From Dorea sp. CAG:317 (GTDB lineage Bacteria > Bacillota > Clostridia > Lachnospirales > Lachnospiraceae): a stretch of DNA of 29,187 nt. The translations under genes were made by a program, and so were the position numbers. The stretch is taken from contig FR892666.1 of assembly GCA_000433535.1 (NCBI GenBank), forward strand, positions 1 to 29,187, read 5' to 3'. The first letter of the stretch is position 1. Each line of letters begins with the position of its first letter. Shown in pieces: positions 16,027 through 23,767 of this stretch. The notes below the pieces were generated by a model, which saw only the letters and a program-made list of their open reading frames with translations, ran no database searches and was not told the DNA's origin.

Positions 16027-17370
16027 TCATTTTGAATAAGCGCTCTTTAACTCCTGAAATGTAATCTCTGACATTTCATCCGGCGTCCAGCCTTCTTCTG
16101 TAACCTTATTTCTTCCCGTCAACAAAATTTGACGAACCAGTTTTTCAAAGCGTGTTTCCAGATCAAGATAAGTATCCAATTGAGGCATTGTATAAAATTT
16201 ATAAGTTTTCTGCATTTCCATAAGTGTCTTATAAAGTGATACATACATCGGATCTTGCAGATTATGAATTGCCTCCGGGAGATAGCGATCAAAGGACTCC
16301 TGTTTCACCGGCATATATCCGAGGCTTGTCACAAATTCCACATTTCGTTTTGCATCTGTCAGCCATTTTAAAAATGTCATACATGCCTCTTCCCGTTCCG
16401 GTGAAGATTTTACTGTACAAATTCCTGCTCCCCTTTGCATTACCAGACGACTCCCCTCTTCAAATACCGGACACGGCATTGTTATGATTTCAACTTTCTC
16501 AGATGTATTGTCTTCATAAGTCACTTCGTCAGAATAATACAGTACACTGGCAGAAGATGCTACCGACACAATGGTATCTCCGGTACGAAGAGGCTCTGTT
16601 GCATAACCTCCCTGAAGCCAGACCCCTCCCGATAACGCTGCATGTGCATATGGCTTCCACACACGTTCAAAGGCTGGCCCAAATACCAGACTTTTCTCAT
16701 CAAAAAAATCTTCTCCAAGAGAATCTACGCCTACTTGAAAATAATTGAAATGATAATCATGTACAAAGAATGTTTTTCCTGTCCTACGCGCATATTCTTC
16801 CGACGCCTCATATAGTCCGTCCCACGAAACAAGATTTTCATATCCTATTCCGGAAATATCTGAAAAGCGTTCGAACGCTGTCTTGTTAACAAACATAGTC
16901 TCCGTCGATTTTGCAACAGGCAATATGACTTGACGGTCATGAAGAAAGCCTTCCTCCATGAATTCTGGAATAAATTCTTCTAATTCTTCTTTGGTAAAAT
17001 AATCCCGATAGTCTACTAAGATATCTTCATCCGGCATAGCCAGAACTGTTTTCGGATAGGATACAAACATATCGGGAAGTTTGGATGCCCCCGGCTCTTC
17101 AAAAGCCGATGATAATACGCTCTCATGAATTGTATTGGTATTTGTCACACTTCCAACGGAAACACATATATTCTCTTCTTCTCCCACCGTCTGATTAAAT
17201 TCATCGATCAAATCATTCAAAGGCGATTCTGTCTGCCCTCCATATACATGCCACAATGTAACCGTCACAGGCTCTTCCTTTTTCCCCTCTGAATTCGACG
17301 CACATCCCATACATGCTCCCAGCACTGTCAATATCAGGATAACACTTAACCCTTTCTTCACTCTTCTCAT
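16027..17370 (-). CDS. Extracellular solute-binding lipoprotein (family 1 type) without a transporter
   Basis: This 447-residue lipoprotein has a signal peptide with cysteines at about 20 (LGAC) and 23 (CMGC), either of which could be lipidated. A sugar-type solute-binding fold follows: VTVTLWHVYGG near the start, DMFVSYPKTV, LPVAKSTETMFVNKTAFE, and the C-terminal helices with CMTFLKWLTDAKRNVEFVTSLGYMPV. The ATG at 17370 follows GTGGAGGGT and gives a standard signal peptide; a TTG nine codons upstream is less likely. No permease or ATPase gene is adjacent. It lies between a two-component pair and a membrane LuxR-type sensor, so a role in ligand capture for signalling rather than uptake is a reasonable inference, although it could serve a transporter encoded elsewhere. 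Confidence 0.85.
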   Translation of the reverse strand: MRRVKKGLSVILILTVLGACMGCASNSEGKKEEPVTVTLWHVYGGQTESPLNDLIDEFNQTVGEEENICVSVGSVTNTNTIHESVLSSAFEEPGASKLPDMFVSYPKTVLAMPDEDILVDYRDYFTKEELEEFIPEFMEEGFLHDRQVILPVAKSTETMFVNKTAFERFSDISGIGYENLVSWDGLYEASEEYARRTGKTFFVHDYHFNYFQVGVDSLGEDFFDEKSLVFGPAFERVWKPYAHAALSGGVWLQGGYATEPLRTGDTIVSVASSASVLYYSDEVTYEDNTSEKVEIITMPCPVFEEGSRLVMQRGAGICTVKSSPEREEACMTFLKWLTDAKRNVEFVTSLGYMPVKQESFDRYLPEAIHNLQDPMYVSLYKTLMEMQKTYKFYTMPQLDTYLDLETRFEKLVRQILLTGRNKVTEEGWTPDEMSEITFQELKSAYSK

Positions 17371-17409
17371 TCCAGTACCCTCCACACTTTTCTGCAAACA
17401 ATATCCTTA

Positions 17410-17415
17410 TTATAA
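17410..17415 (-). promoter_or_regulatory. Possible -10 element before the solute-binding protein gene
   Basis: TATAAT on the minus strand is centred in the palindrome CCTTATAATAAGG, about 40 bases before the ATG. No good -35 is present at 16-18 bases, so an independent promoter is only possible. It lies between the start codon and an eight-C run in the transcript. Confidence 0.35.
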
Positions 17416-17446
17416 GGTTTCTATTTTCCGCCTGCACCACCCATCT

Positions 17447-17454
17447 GGGGGGGG
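17447..17454. repeat. Homopolymer run of eight G (C on the transcribed strand)
   Basis: A G8 run lies in the 92-base gap between the response regulator stop codon and the solute-binding protein start, about 30 bases upstream of the possible -10 element. Such runs can vary in length by slippage. Confidence 0.7.
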
Positions 17455-17462
17455 ATAGAATT

Positions 17463-18086
17463 TTAAAATCCATTTATAATAAGATTTTTCTGGGTTACTG
17501 CCACAGCAAGCTTTGTCTTCGAATCAAAATTTGTTTTTCTCAGCATATTACTGATATGCCACTTCACTGTTTCATGTGAAATTTCCAAATTCTCGGCAAT
17601 CCTTTTATAAGATTTCCCCTCGACAACCAGGCGAAGCACCTCTATTTCCGCCCTTGTAAACTCACAGCTTTTTGCGGTTCCTACCATCACTTCCGGTGTC
17701 GTATCCGGATACACCGATTCCCCTTCCATTGTCCGATCCATTACTGCTAATAACTCTTCTGGCGTCGCGTCTTTATACCAGAAACTATCCGCACCTGCTT
17801 CTTTTGCCTTTTCTAAAAAACCAAACTCTACCATAGATGTAATCATAACAATCTTCACCCATGGCAACGCTTTTTTTATCTTTTTTGCAGCAGCAAGTCC
17901 ACTCTCATCTTCTTCCGTACAAATGTCCATTAAAATTAAATCCGCACCACATTTTCTACATACCGCTTCTGCCATAGCCGCATTAGAGATGGATGCTACT
18001 GTCTGATAACACTTGCCAGATGCCAGATATTGCTCCATCGCTAGTCTTACCATAGGTTGATCCTCTACGATCATTACTTTGACCAC
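17463..18086 (-). CDS. NarL/FixJ-family response regulator
   Basis: This protein of about 207 residues has a receiver domain (about 1-120) and a GerE/LuxR-type HTH (about 140-200). The acidic pocket (VED near residue 9), phosphorylation site D54 (LILMDICTEED), ITS near 83-84 and the lysine in WYKDATPEEL near 105 are all present, so phosphorylation should be functional. The recognition helix region reads SYKRIAENLEISHETVKWHISNML. Two GTG codons in a row are possible starts; the one at 18086 lies six bases from AAAGGAGG and is preferred. The start overlaps the end of the kinase gene by 13 bases, so the two are a translationally coupled two-component pair. Targets are not visible. Confidence 0.93.
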   Translation of the reverse strand: MVKVMIVEDQPMVRLAMEQYLASGKCYQTVASISNAAMAEAVCRKCGADLILMDICTEEDESGLAAAKKIKKALPWVKIVMITSMVEFGFLEKAKEAGADSFWYKDATPEELLAVMDRTMEGESVYPDTTPEVMVGTAKSCEFTRAEIEVLRLVVEGKSYKRIAENLEISHETVKWHISNMLRKTNFDSKTKLAVAVTQKNLIINGF

Positions 18087-19195
18087 CACAATCCTCCTTT
18101 CTCTTTCGGCAGCACTATGATTACCGCGAATCCAAGCTGAGTTCCAACTTCCATGACTCCTCCGTCTTGTTCAACCTGTCTTCTAAGCTCAGAGAGACCT
18201 CCGCCTTCAATAAATTGCTCTTCCGGCTTCTTCCCATCATTTGTGATTTTCACCCAAATTTCCTGAACTGCCTCTGTAATGTCCACATACAAGGTTTCTG
18301 CATCTGCGTGGCTGACTGCATTTGCTGCACATACATCTACCGCCAACTCAAAAACCTTCTGCATCCGGGATTCTTGAGGAAATTGTCCACAATATGCAAT
18401 CTTCATTCCAAGCTCTTTTACTTTGTCATCCATCCGATATCTCTTGTTCTTGTCCGCCGGATTTACAAAAAGAGTCTGCAAACTCTCCATCCATTGCAGA
18501 CAGAACAGATGCTCTTCTCTTCCTTTGATCTGCCCTTCCAGAGCTCTGTGTGTTAACAATAACTGCCTTCCGAGTTCTTGATGAATCCTTATTTTTAACG
18601 CACGAAGCCGTGTGGCCTCTTCATTTTCTAATTTCTTAAAATTGCAGCTTTCAACCTCTTCACGATATGTAAGGGATAAGAGCCATGAACCGTCATAATC
18701 TTCTTCACATTCTGCCCCACAACGTTTCACAGCCTCCACCGGACATAGATCTGCCTCCACATTCATTGTACAAACAATGTTTTGCTCCTCCTGCCTCAAA
18801 GATATCATGACAGCCGAAACATCTTCGGACACTTCATCGATAACCTGCTGAAAAAAGTGATATATTTTAATCGCTGCTCTTCCGGATATTTTACCGTCTT
18901 CTACGCTATAGAAACTGCCGGATACTCCCAAGGTATTCAATCCCTTCAAAGACTCCTCCAAGCAGAACTTAAGTTCCAGAATCGGAAGAAATGCCGGACA
19001 CCTTTCTTGCTGCAAAGACAAAAGAATCAAATTCAGATAACGTTTAAGATAGATTCCATTTAGCATGATCTTACCCAGTATTTTTTCTTTTCCATTTCTC
19101 TGCTTACATTGTTGATAACGGTCCAAATATCCAGCCATTCTCTCTATTCTGTCTCTGATTTCACTTTGTACTGTCTCTAAGCTTTCTCTCTTCAA
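18074..19195 (-). CDS. Soluble sensor histidine kinase, LytS/NarX-like
   Basis: This kinase of about 373 residues has no transmembrane segment or signal peptide. The phosphoacceptor motif RIHQELGRQL places H205 where NarX/DesK-type kinases have HDxLGxxL, with Q instead of the usual acidic residue. The ATPase domain has an N-box (CAANAVSHADA, about 289-299), NDGKKP (319-324) and GGGLSELRRQ (331-340). The N-terminal 190 residues contain no domain I can name; they are helical at first, then strand-rich. The start is a TTG at 19195 with AAAGGAAG upstream; an ATG at 19138 has a poorer site. It is paired with the overlapping response regulator. Being cytosolic, it must sense an internal signal or a membrane partner. 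Confidence 0.8.
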   Translation of the reverse strand: MKRESLETVQSEIRDRIERMAGYLDRYQQCKQRNGKEKILGKIMLNGIYLKRYLNLILLSLQQERCPAFLPILELKFCLEESLKGLNTLGVSGSFYSVEDGKISGRAAIKIYHFFQQVIDEVSEDVSAVMISLRQEEQNIVCTMNVEADLCPVEAVKRCGAECEEDYDGSWLLSLTYREEVESCNFKKLENEEATRLRALKIRIHQELGRQLLLTHRALEGQIKGREEHLFCLQWMESLQTLFVNPADKNKRYRMDDKVKELGMKIAYCGQFPQESRMQKVFELAVDVCAANAVSHADAETLYVDITEAVQEIWVKITNDGKKPEEQFIEGGGLSELRRQVEQDGGVMEVGTQLGFAVIIVLPKEKGGLWWSK

Positions 19196-19221
19196 TTTTT
19201 TATTTTCTTCCTTTGAAACTT

Positions 19222-19250
19222 TTTCTATATTTTATCATAAAATATAGAAA
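19222..19250. promoter_or_regulatory. Perfect 13-bp palindrome before the kinase gene
   Basis: TTTCTATATTTTA and its exact reverse complement flank a three-base TCA centre. The site lies between the kinase promoter and its ribosome site. It could be an operator for a dimeric regulator or a leader hairpin; no T-run follows, so a terminator is unlikely. Confidence 0.45.
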
Positions 19251-19268
19251 GAAATCATTCTAAATCTT

Positions 19269-19298
19269 ATTTTATTTGCACAAAAGTCTCATTGTCAA
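19269..19298 (-). promoter_or_regulatory. Promoter of the kinase/response regulator genes
   Basis: A perfect TTGACA (19293-19298) and TAAAAT (19269-19274) are spaced 18 bases apart on the minus strand. The -35 is adjacent to the T-run of the aroF terminator. Confidence 0.6.
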
Positions 19299-19349
19299 AA
19301 AAAGCCTTCGAACTAATGAAATCTTATCTGTTTCATCAGCTCGAAAGCT
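19297..19349 (-). terminator. aroF terminator
   Basis: A 19-bp stem (19303-19321 with 19331-19349, three G-U pairs, nine-base loop) is followed by seven Ts in the transcript. It begins 18 bases after the aroF stop codon. Confidence 0.9.
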
Positions 19350-19366
19350 CCTATAAATGACATTAT

Positions 19367-20398
19367 TTAACATTTCTCTGCAATCTCATAGATCAGACGC
19401 TCTGTATCTGTCCATCCGAGACACGGATCTGTGATAGAGCGTCCATATACCCGTTCACTGTCTATGCTCTGATTGCCTTCTTCCAGATAGCTTTCAATCA
19501 TAACACCTTTTACCAGTGTCTTAAGTTCCGGGTTGTAATTCCGGCTATGGATCACTTCGCTGACAATACGTATCTGTTCTTTGAACTTCTTATTTGAGTT
19601 TGAATGATTGGCATCAATGATTGCCGCAGGATTTTTCAGTTCTTTCTTCTTATAGGCTTCCAGAAGACGCACAAGATCTTCATAATGATAGTTCGGAATA
19701 CAGGTTCCGTATTTATCTACGCCGCCACGCAAAATCACATGTGCAAGATCATTTCCCTCCGTTGTCACATCCATACCGCGATAAATAAACCGGTGCGAAT
19801 GTTGTGCTGCGACAACTGAATTCAACATAACAGCAAAATCTCCACTGGTTGGATTCTTCATACCAATCGGTATATCCATACCACTGGCTGTCAGTCTGTG
19901 CTGCTGATTCTCTACGGATCTGGCTCCGATAGCCTCATAGGACAGAATATCGTCCAGATAGCTCCGGTTCTCCGGGTAAAGCATCTCGTCTGCCGCTGTC
20001 AATCCACTTTCTTCAATCGCACGCAAATGCATCTTACGAATCGCTATGATCCCTGCCAGCAGGTCCGGCGCTTTATCCGGTTCCGGCTGATGAAGCATTC
20101 CTTTATAGCCTTCTCCGGTTGTTCTTGGCTTATTCGTATAGATTCTTGGGATGATCATCAGACGGTCTGATACTTTTTCATTCACTTTTGCCAAACGATT
20201 CACGTATTCGCAGACGGAATCTTCGTTATCTGCCGAGCATGGACCAACCAGAACAATAAACTTATCTGATTTCCCGGTAAAAATATCTCTGATTTCCTGA
20301 TCTCTTTCTTTTTTAATTTCCTTTGATTTCTCCGGCATTGGATATTCTGCTTTTAAATCTGCCGGAAGCGGAAGTTCTGCATTTACTTTCATTCCCAT
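19367..20398 (-). CDS. aroF: 3-deoxy-7-phosphoheptulonate (DAHP) synthase, class I
   Basis: This 343-residue enzyme condenses phosphoenolpyruvate and erythrose 4-phosphate, the first step of the shikimate pathway. It is of the E. coli AroF/AroG/AroH type: GPCSADNED with metal-binding C54 at 52-60, KPRTT at 90-94 and GYKG just after, GARSVENQQHR at 158-168, GMKNPTSGDF near 179-188, the DANHSNSNKKF stretch at 262-272, and SYLEEGNQ near 303-310. The first ATG follows GAGG with a nine-base spacing; a second ATG two codons later is also possible. It is monocistronic, with its own promoter and a strong terminator. No leader peptide or T-box precedes it, so feedback control of the enzyme is the likelier regulation. 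Confidence 0.96.
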   Translation of the reverse strand: MGMKVNAELPLPADLKAEYPMPEKSKEIKKERDQEIRDIFTGKSDKFIVLVGPCSADNEDSVCEYVNRLAKVNEKVSDRLMIIPRIYTNKPRTTGEGYKGMLHQPEPDKAPDLLAGIIAIRKMHLRAIEESGLTAADEMLYPENRSYLDDILSYEAIGARSVENQQHRLTASGMDIPIGMKNPTSGDFAVMLNSVVAAQHSHRFIYRGMDVTTEGNDLAHVILRGGVDKYGTCIPNYHYEDLVRLLEAYKKKELKNPAAIIDANHSNSNKKFKEQIRIVSEVIHSRNYNPELKTLVKGVMIESYLEEGNQSIDSERVYGRSITDPCLGWTDTERLIYEIAEKC

Positions 20399-20471
20399 TC
20401 TGTATTACCTCGTTGCCTGCTTAAAACAGTCCTTCTATCTTTCAAATATATGTTACATTTATTTTCCGTTA

Positions 20472-20480
20472 ATTGTATCA
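20472..20480 (-). promoter_or_regulatory. aroF promoter, extended -10 type
   Basis: TGATACAAT on the minus strand is an extended -10 (TGnTACAAT, hexamer at 20472-20477) about 75 bases before the aroF start. The -35 (TTTCAA at 17 bases) is weak, as is common with extended -10 promoters. Confidence 0.6.
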
Positions 20481-20545
20481 TAATTCATTTGAAATTGAAA
20501 ATATTTTTTACAGGAAAATGTGATTCTCGCATACAAACTCGCATA

Positions 20546-20574
20546 CAAAAACCCCGCTTGTTTCCAAGCGGGGT
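20546..20574 (-). terminator. ppdK terminator
   Basis: A perfect 10-bp GC-rich stem ACCCCGCTTG/CAAGCGGGGT with a GAAA loop is followed by TTTTTG in the transcript, 34 bases after the ppdK stop codon. Confidence 0.95.
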
Positions 20575-20608
20575 CCTATGCTTCAATCTATTAATTCAAT
20601 TGAAAATC

Positions 20609-23233
20609 TTATTTCTCAGCGATAGCTGCCTGTGCTGCTGCAAGACGAGCGATCGGTACACGGAATGGTGAACAAGATACGTAGTCTAAGCCAATCTTAT
20701 GGCAGAACTCTACGGAACTTGGGTCTCCACCGTGCTCTCCACAGATACCGATGTGAAGGTTTGGATTAACCGGTTTGCCTAATTTGATAGACATTTCCAT
20801 TAATTTACCAACACCTGTCTGATCAAGCTTAGCAAATGGATCGTTCTCGAAGATCTTAGCATCATAGTAAGCATCTAAGAACTTACCAGCATCGTCACGA
20901 GAGAATCCGAATGCCATCTGTGTTAAGTCGTTAGTACCGAAGCAGAAGAAATCAGCTTCAGAAGCGATCTCGTCAGCTGTAAGAGCTGCTCTTGGGATCT
21001 CGATCATTGTACCAACTTCGTATTTCAGGTCAGAACCTACTGCTGCGATTTCAGCGTCAGCAGTCTCTACAACTACCTTCTTAACGTATTTTAATTCTTT
21101 TACATCACCAACAAGTGGGATCATGATCTCTGGGCATACGTTCCAGTCAGCGTGTGCTTTCTGTACGTTGATAGCTGCACGGATAACAGCTCTTGTCTGC
21201 ATCTTGGCAATCTCTGGATAAGTAACTGCAAGACGGCATCCACGGTGACCCATCATTGGGTTGAACTCATGTAAGCTGTCGATGATTGCTTTGATCTGAT
21301 CAACAGTCTTGCCCTGAGAATCAGCAAGTTTCTTAATGTCTTCTTCGTCTGTTGGAACGAACTCATGAAGCGGTGGATCAAGGAAACGGATAGTAACCGG
21401 GTTACCTTCCAGTGCCTCGTAAAGTGCTTCAAAGTCTCCCTGCTGCTCTGGGAGAATCTTCTCAAGTGCAGCTTCTCTTTCTTCTACAGTCTCAGAACAG
21501 ATCATCTCACGGAATGCATCGATTCTGTTTCCTTCGAAGAACATGTGCTCTGTACGGCAAAGTCCGATACCTTCTGCGCCAAGCTCACGAGCTTTTTTAG
21601 CGTCTGCCGGTGTATCAGCATTTGTACGAACTTTCATTGTTCTGTATTTGTCAGCCCATCCCATGATTCTTCCGAACTCACCAGCGATTGTAGCATCAAC
21701 TGTTGGGATGATTCCGTCGTAGATAGCTCCTGTAGATCCATCAAGAGAGATAGAATCTCCTTCGTGGAACTCTTTACCAGCTAATGTAAATTTCTTGTTT
21801 GCTTCGTCCATAACGATATCGCCGCATCCAGATACACAGCATGTACCCATTCCACGTGCAACTACGGCAGCGTGAGATGTCATACCACCACGAACTGTCA
21901 GGATACCCTGGGCAGATTTCATACCTGTGATATCTTCTGGAGATGTCTCAAGACGAACAAGGATAACCTTCTCACCTTTTGCAGCCCAAGCTACAGCGTC
22001 ATCTGCTGTAAATACAACTTTACCGCAAGCAGCTCCTGGAGATGCTCCAAGTGCTTTGCCCATTGGTGTTGCAGCTTTTAATGCAGCAGCGTCAAACTGT
22101 GGGTGAAGCAAAGTATCAAGGTTTCTTGGGTCGATCATAGCAACAGCTTCTTCCTCTGTTCTCATTCCCTCGTCAACAAGGTCACAAGCAATCTTCAGAG
22201 CAGCCTGAGCAGTTCTCTTACCGTTACGTGTCTGAAGCATATACAGTTTACCATGCTCTACAGTAAACTCCATATCCTGCATATCTCTGTAGTGATTTTC
22301 AAGTGTATTACATACTTCTTTGAACTGTGCAAATGCCTCTGGGAATTTCTGTTCCATCTCGGAAATGTGCATTGGTGTACGAACACCGGCAACAACGTCC
22401 TCACCCTGCGCGTTTGTAAGGAACTCTCCGAACAGACCATTTTCTCCTGTAGCTGGGTCACGTGTAAATGCAACACCTGTTCCACAGTCATCACCCATGT
22501 TACCGAATGCCATCATCTGTACGTTAACAGCTGTTCCCCAAGAATATGGGATATCATTGTCACGACGGTATACATTGGCTCTTGGGTTGTCCCATGAACG
22601 GAATACAGCTTTTACTGCTCCCATTAACTGCTCTTTTGCATCAGATGGGAAGTCTGCGCCGATTTTCTCTTTGTACTCAGCTTTGAACTGTCCAGCTAAA
22701 GTCTTAAGATCTTCTGCTGTAAGCTCAACGTCCTGTTTTACGCCCTTCTCATCTTTCATTTTGTCGATAAGCTCTTCAAAGTACTTCTTACCAACTTCCA
22801 TAACTACGTCAGAGTACATCTGGATGAATCTTCTGTAGCAGTCCCATGCCCAACGAGCATTTCCGGATGCTTCAGCCAGAGTCTCTACAACTTCTTCATT
22901 TAAACCAAGGTTCAGGATTGTATCCATCATACCTGGCATAGAAGCTCTTGCTCCTGAACGAACAGATACAAGAAGTGGGTTGGTCTTGTCACCAAATTTC
23001 TTTCCTGTGATTCCTTCAAGTTTCTCAATTGCTTCCATAATCTGGCCCATGATCTCATCATTGATCTTTCTGCCATCTTCATAGTACTGTGTACAAGCTT
23101 CTGTTGTTACTGTGAATCCCTGTGGTACTGGGAGTCCAAGGCTTGTCATCTCAGCAAGGTTCGCGCCTTTACCACCAAGAAGATTTCTCATGGTAGCGTT
23201 ACCTTCTGTAAACATATAAACCCATTTTGCCAT
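20609..23233 (-). CDS. ppdK: Pyruvate, phosphate dikinase
   Basis: This 874-residue enzyme interconverts pyruvate, ATP and phosphate with phosphoenolpyruvate, AMP and pyrophosphate in the cytoplasm. In clostridia it often works in glycolysis or gluconeogenesis. The length equals that of the Clostridium symbiosum enzyme. Visible parts are the N-terminal ATP-grasp domain (GGKGANLAEM at 20-29, SVRSGARASMPGMMDT near 90-104), the swivelling domain with phosphohistidine H454 in GGMTSHAAVVARGMG, and the C-terminal PEP/pyruvate barrel with RTEHMF, GTNDLTQM and the active-site Cys of ICGEHGGDP. AGGAGG precedes the ATG. Codon use (frequent CGT for Arg, CCA for Pro) looks more biased than in the neighbours, suggesting high expression. 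It is monocistronic between its own promoter and terminator. Confidence 0.98.
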   Translation of the reverse strand: MAKWVYMFTEGNATMRNLLGGKGANLAEMTSLGLPVPQGFTVTTEACTQYYEDGRKINDEIMGQIMEAIEKLEGITGKKFGDKTNPLLVSVRSGARASMPGMMDTILNLGLNEEVVETLAEASGNARWAWDCYRRFIQMYSDVVMEVGKKYFEELIDKMKDEKGVKQDVELTAEDLKTLAGQFKAEYKEKIGADFPSDAKEQLMGAVKAVFRSWDNPRANVYRRDNDIPYSWGTAVNVQMMAFGNMGDDCGTGVAFTRDPATGENGLFGEFLTNAQGEDVVAGVRTPMHISEMEQKFPEAFAQFKEVCNTLENHYRDMQDMEFTVEHGKLYMLQTRNGKRTAQAALKIACDLVDEGMRTEEEAVAMIDPRNLDTLLHPQFDAAALKAATPMGKALGASPGAACGKVVFTADDAVAWAAKGEKVILVRLETSPEDITGMKSAQGILTVRGGMTSHAAVVARGMGTCCVSGCGDIVMDEANKKFTLAGKEFHEGDSISLDGSTGAIYDGIIPTVDATIAGEFGRIMGWADKYRTMKVRTNADTPADAKKARELGAEGIGLCRTEHMFFEGNRIDAFREMICSETVEEREAALEKILPEQQGDFEALYEALEGNPVTIRFLDPPLHEFVPTDEEDIKKLADSQGKTVDQIKAIIDSLHEFNPMMGHRGCRLAVTYPEIAKMQTRAVIRAAINVQKAHADWNVCPEIMIPLVGDVKELKYVKKVVVETADAEIAAVGSDLKYEVGTMIEIPRAALTADEIASEADFFCFGTNDLTQMAFGFSRDDAGKFLDAYYDAKIFENDPFAKLDQTGVGKLMEMSIKLGKPVNPNLHIGICGEHGGDPSSVEFCHKIGLDYVSCSPFRVPIARLAAAQAAIAEK

Positions 23234-23276
23234 TTGTCATGACCTCCTAAACTAATATTTTCTAAGTCGCACATCT

Positions 23277-23305
23277 ATTTTACTGGTTTTGCCAGTTTTC
23301 GTCAA
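23277..23305 (-). promoter_or_regulatory. ppdK promoter with an inverted repeat in its spacer
   Basis: TTGACG (23300-23305) and TAAAAT (23277-23282) are spaced 17 bases apart on the minus strand. The spacer contains ACTGG-N5-CCAGT (23282-23296), an inverted repeat placed where a repressor would block RNA polymerase. Confidence 0.75.
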
Positions 23306-23344
23306 GAGGTTTCATAGAAGGACTCGACTTTTTCCCCTAAAATC

Positions 23345-23374
23345 AAATTTACCCCGTATCTTTTCGATACGGGG
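23345..23374 (-). terminator. Terminator after the 97-residue protein gene
   Basis: A perfect 9-bp stem CCCCGTATC/GATACGGGG with a five-base loop is followed by a broken T-run (TAAATTTGATTTT), so it may be moderately efficient. It precedes the ppdK promoter. Confidence 0.7.
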
Positions 23375-23391
23375 CAGCATTTTCTTTCATT

Positions 23392-23685
23392 TTAGCTAAG
23401 TTCAACCTTCATAGCCTCTTCTGGTTTGAAATCATTTGCCAGATCATAAATGTTATGTCCGGTAGACTCACTGAGCACTCTTCCTTCCAAAGAATAGCAG
23501 CGGATAAATCTTTTGCCGTCTACGCTTGACCAGTGTTCCACGTCCCAGCTCATATAACCGTCTTCATCACTTTTCTTTTCTTTCAGATGCAGATCCACCT
23601 GACGTCCGTCTTTCATTAACTGAATAAGACCTTTGGTTCCATCTACTTCTACTTCTGTTTTGTTTACTGAATCAAATACTTTCAT
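23392..23685 (-). CDS. Small acidic protein of unknown function
   Basis: This 97-residue protein has no signal peptide, membrane helix or recognisable catalytic motif. It looks like a compact alpha/beta domain: strands at the start (MKVFDSVNKTEVEVDG), an amphipathic stretch (KGLIQLMKDGRQVDLHLKEK), then an aromatic-rich part (YMSWDVEHWSSVDGKRFIRCYSL) and an acidic tail. The frame continues 31 codons upstream into the end of rarA, but the ATG at 23685 has a strong AAGGAGG and is clearly the start. A TATAAT about 45 bases upstream may give it its own promoter, and a hairpin terminator follows. I do not recognise the family. Confidence 0.8.
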   Translation of the reverse strand: MKVFDSVNKTEVEVDGTKGLIQLMKDGRQVDLHLKEKKSDEDGYMSWDVEHWSSVDGKRFIRCYSLEGRVLSESTGHNIYDLANDFKPEEAMKVELS

Positions 23686-23728
23686 TACCAGTTCCTCCTT
23701 GTTTACTTCCGTAATAAATTCTCTCTTG

Positions 23729-23757
23729 ATTATAGTCCTTCTTCCCAAAAAACACAA
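23729..23757 (-). promoter_or_regulatory. Candidate promoter for the 97-residue protein gene
   Basis: A perfect TATAAT (23729-23734) with TTGTGT 17 bases upstream, on the minus strand, starts just after the end of rarA. Confidence 0.5.
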
Positions 23758-23767
23758 GGAACGATTC

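Noticed and set aside
17213..17473. Minus-strand reading frame of 86 codons spanning the G8 run
   Set aside because: It is out of frame with the solute-binding protein, whose signal peptide and lipobox start at 17370, and it lacks a ribosome site.
22320..22838. Plus-strand reading frame of 172 codons
   Set aside because: It is antisense to ppdK and a by-product of that gene's biased codon use; the composition is Ser/Cys-rich and unlike a protein domain.
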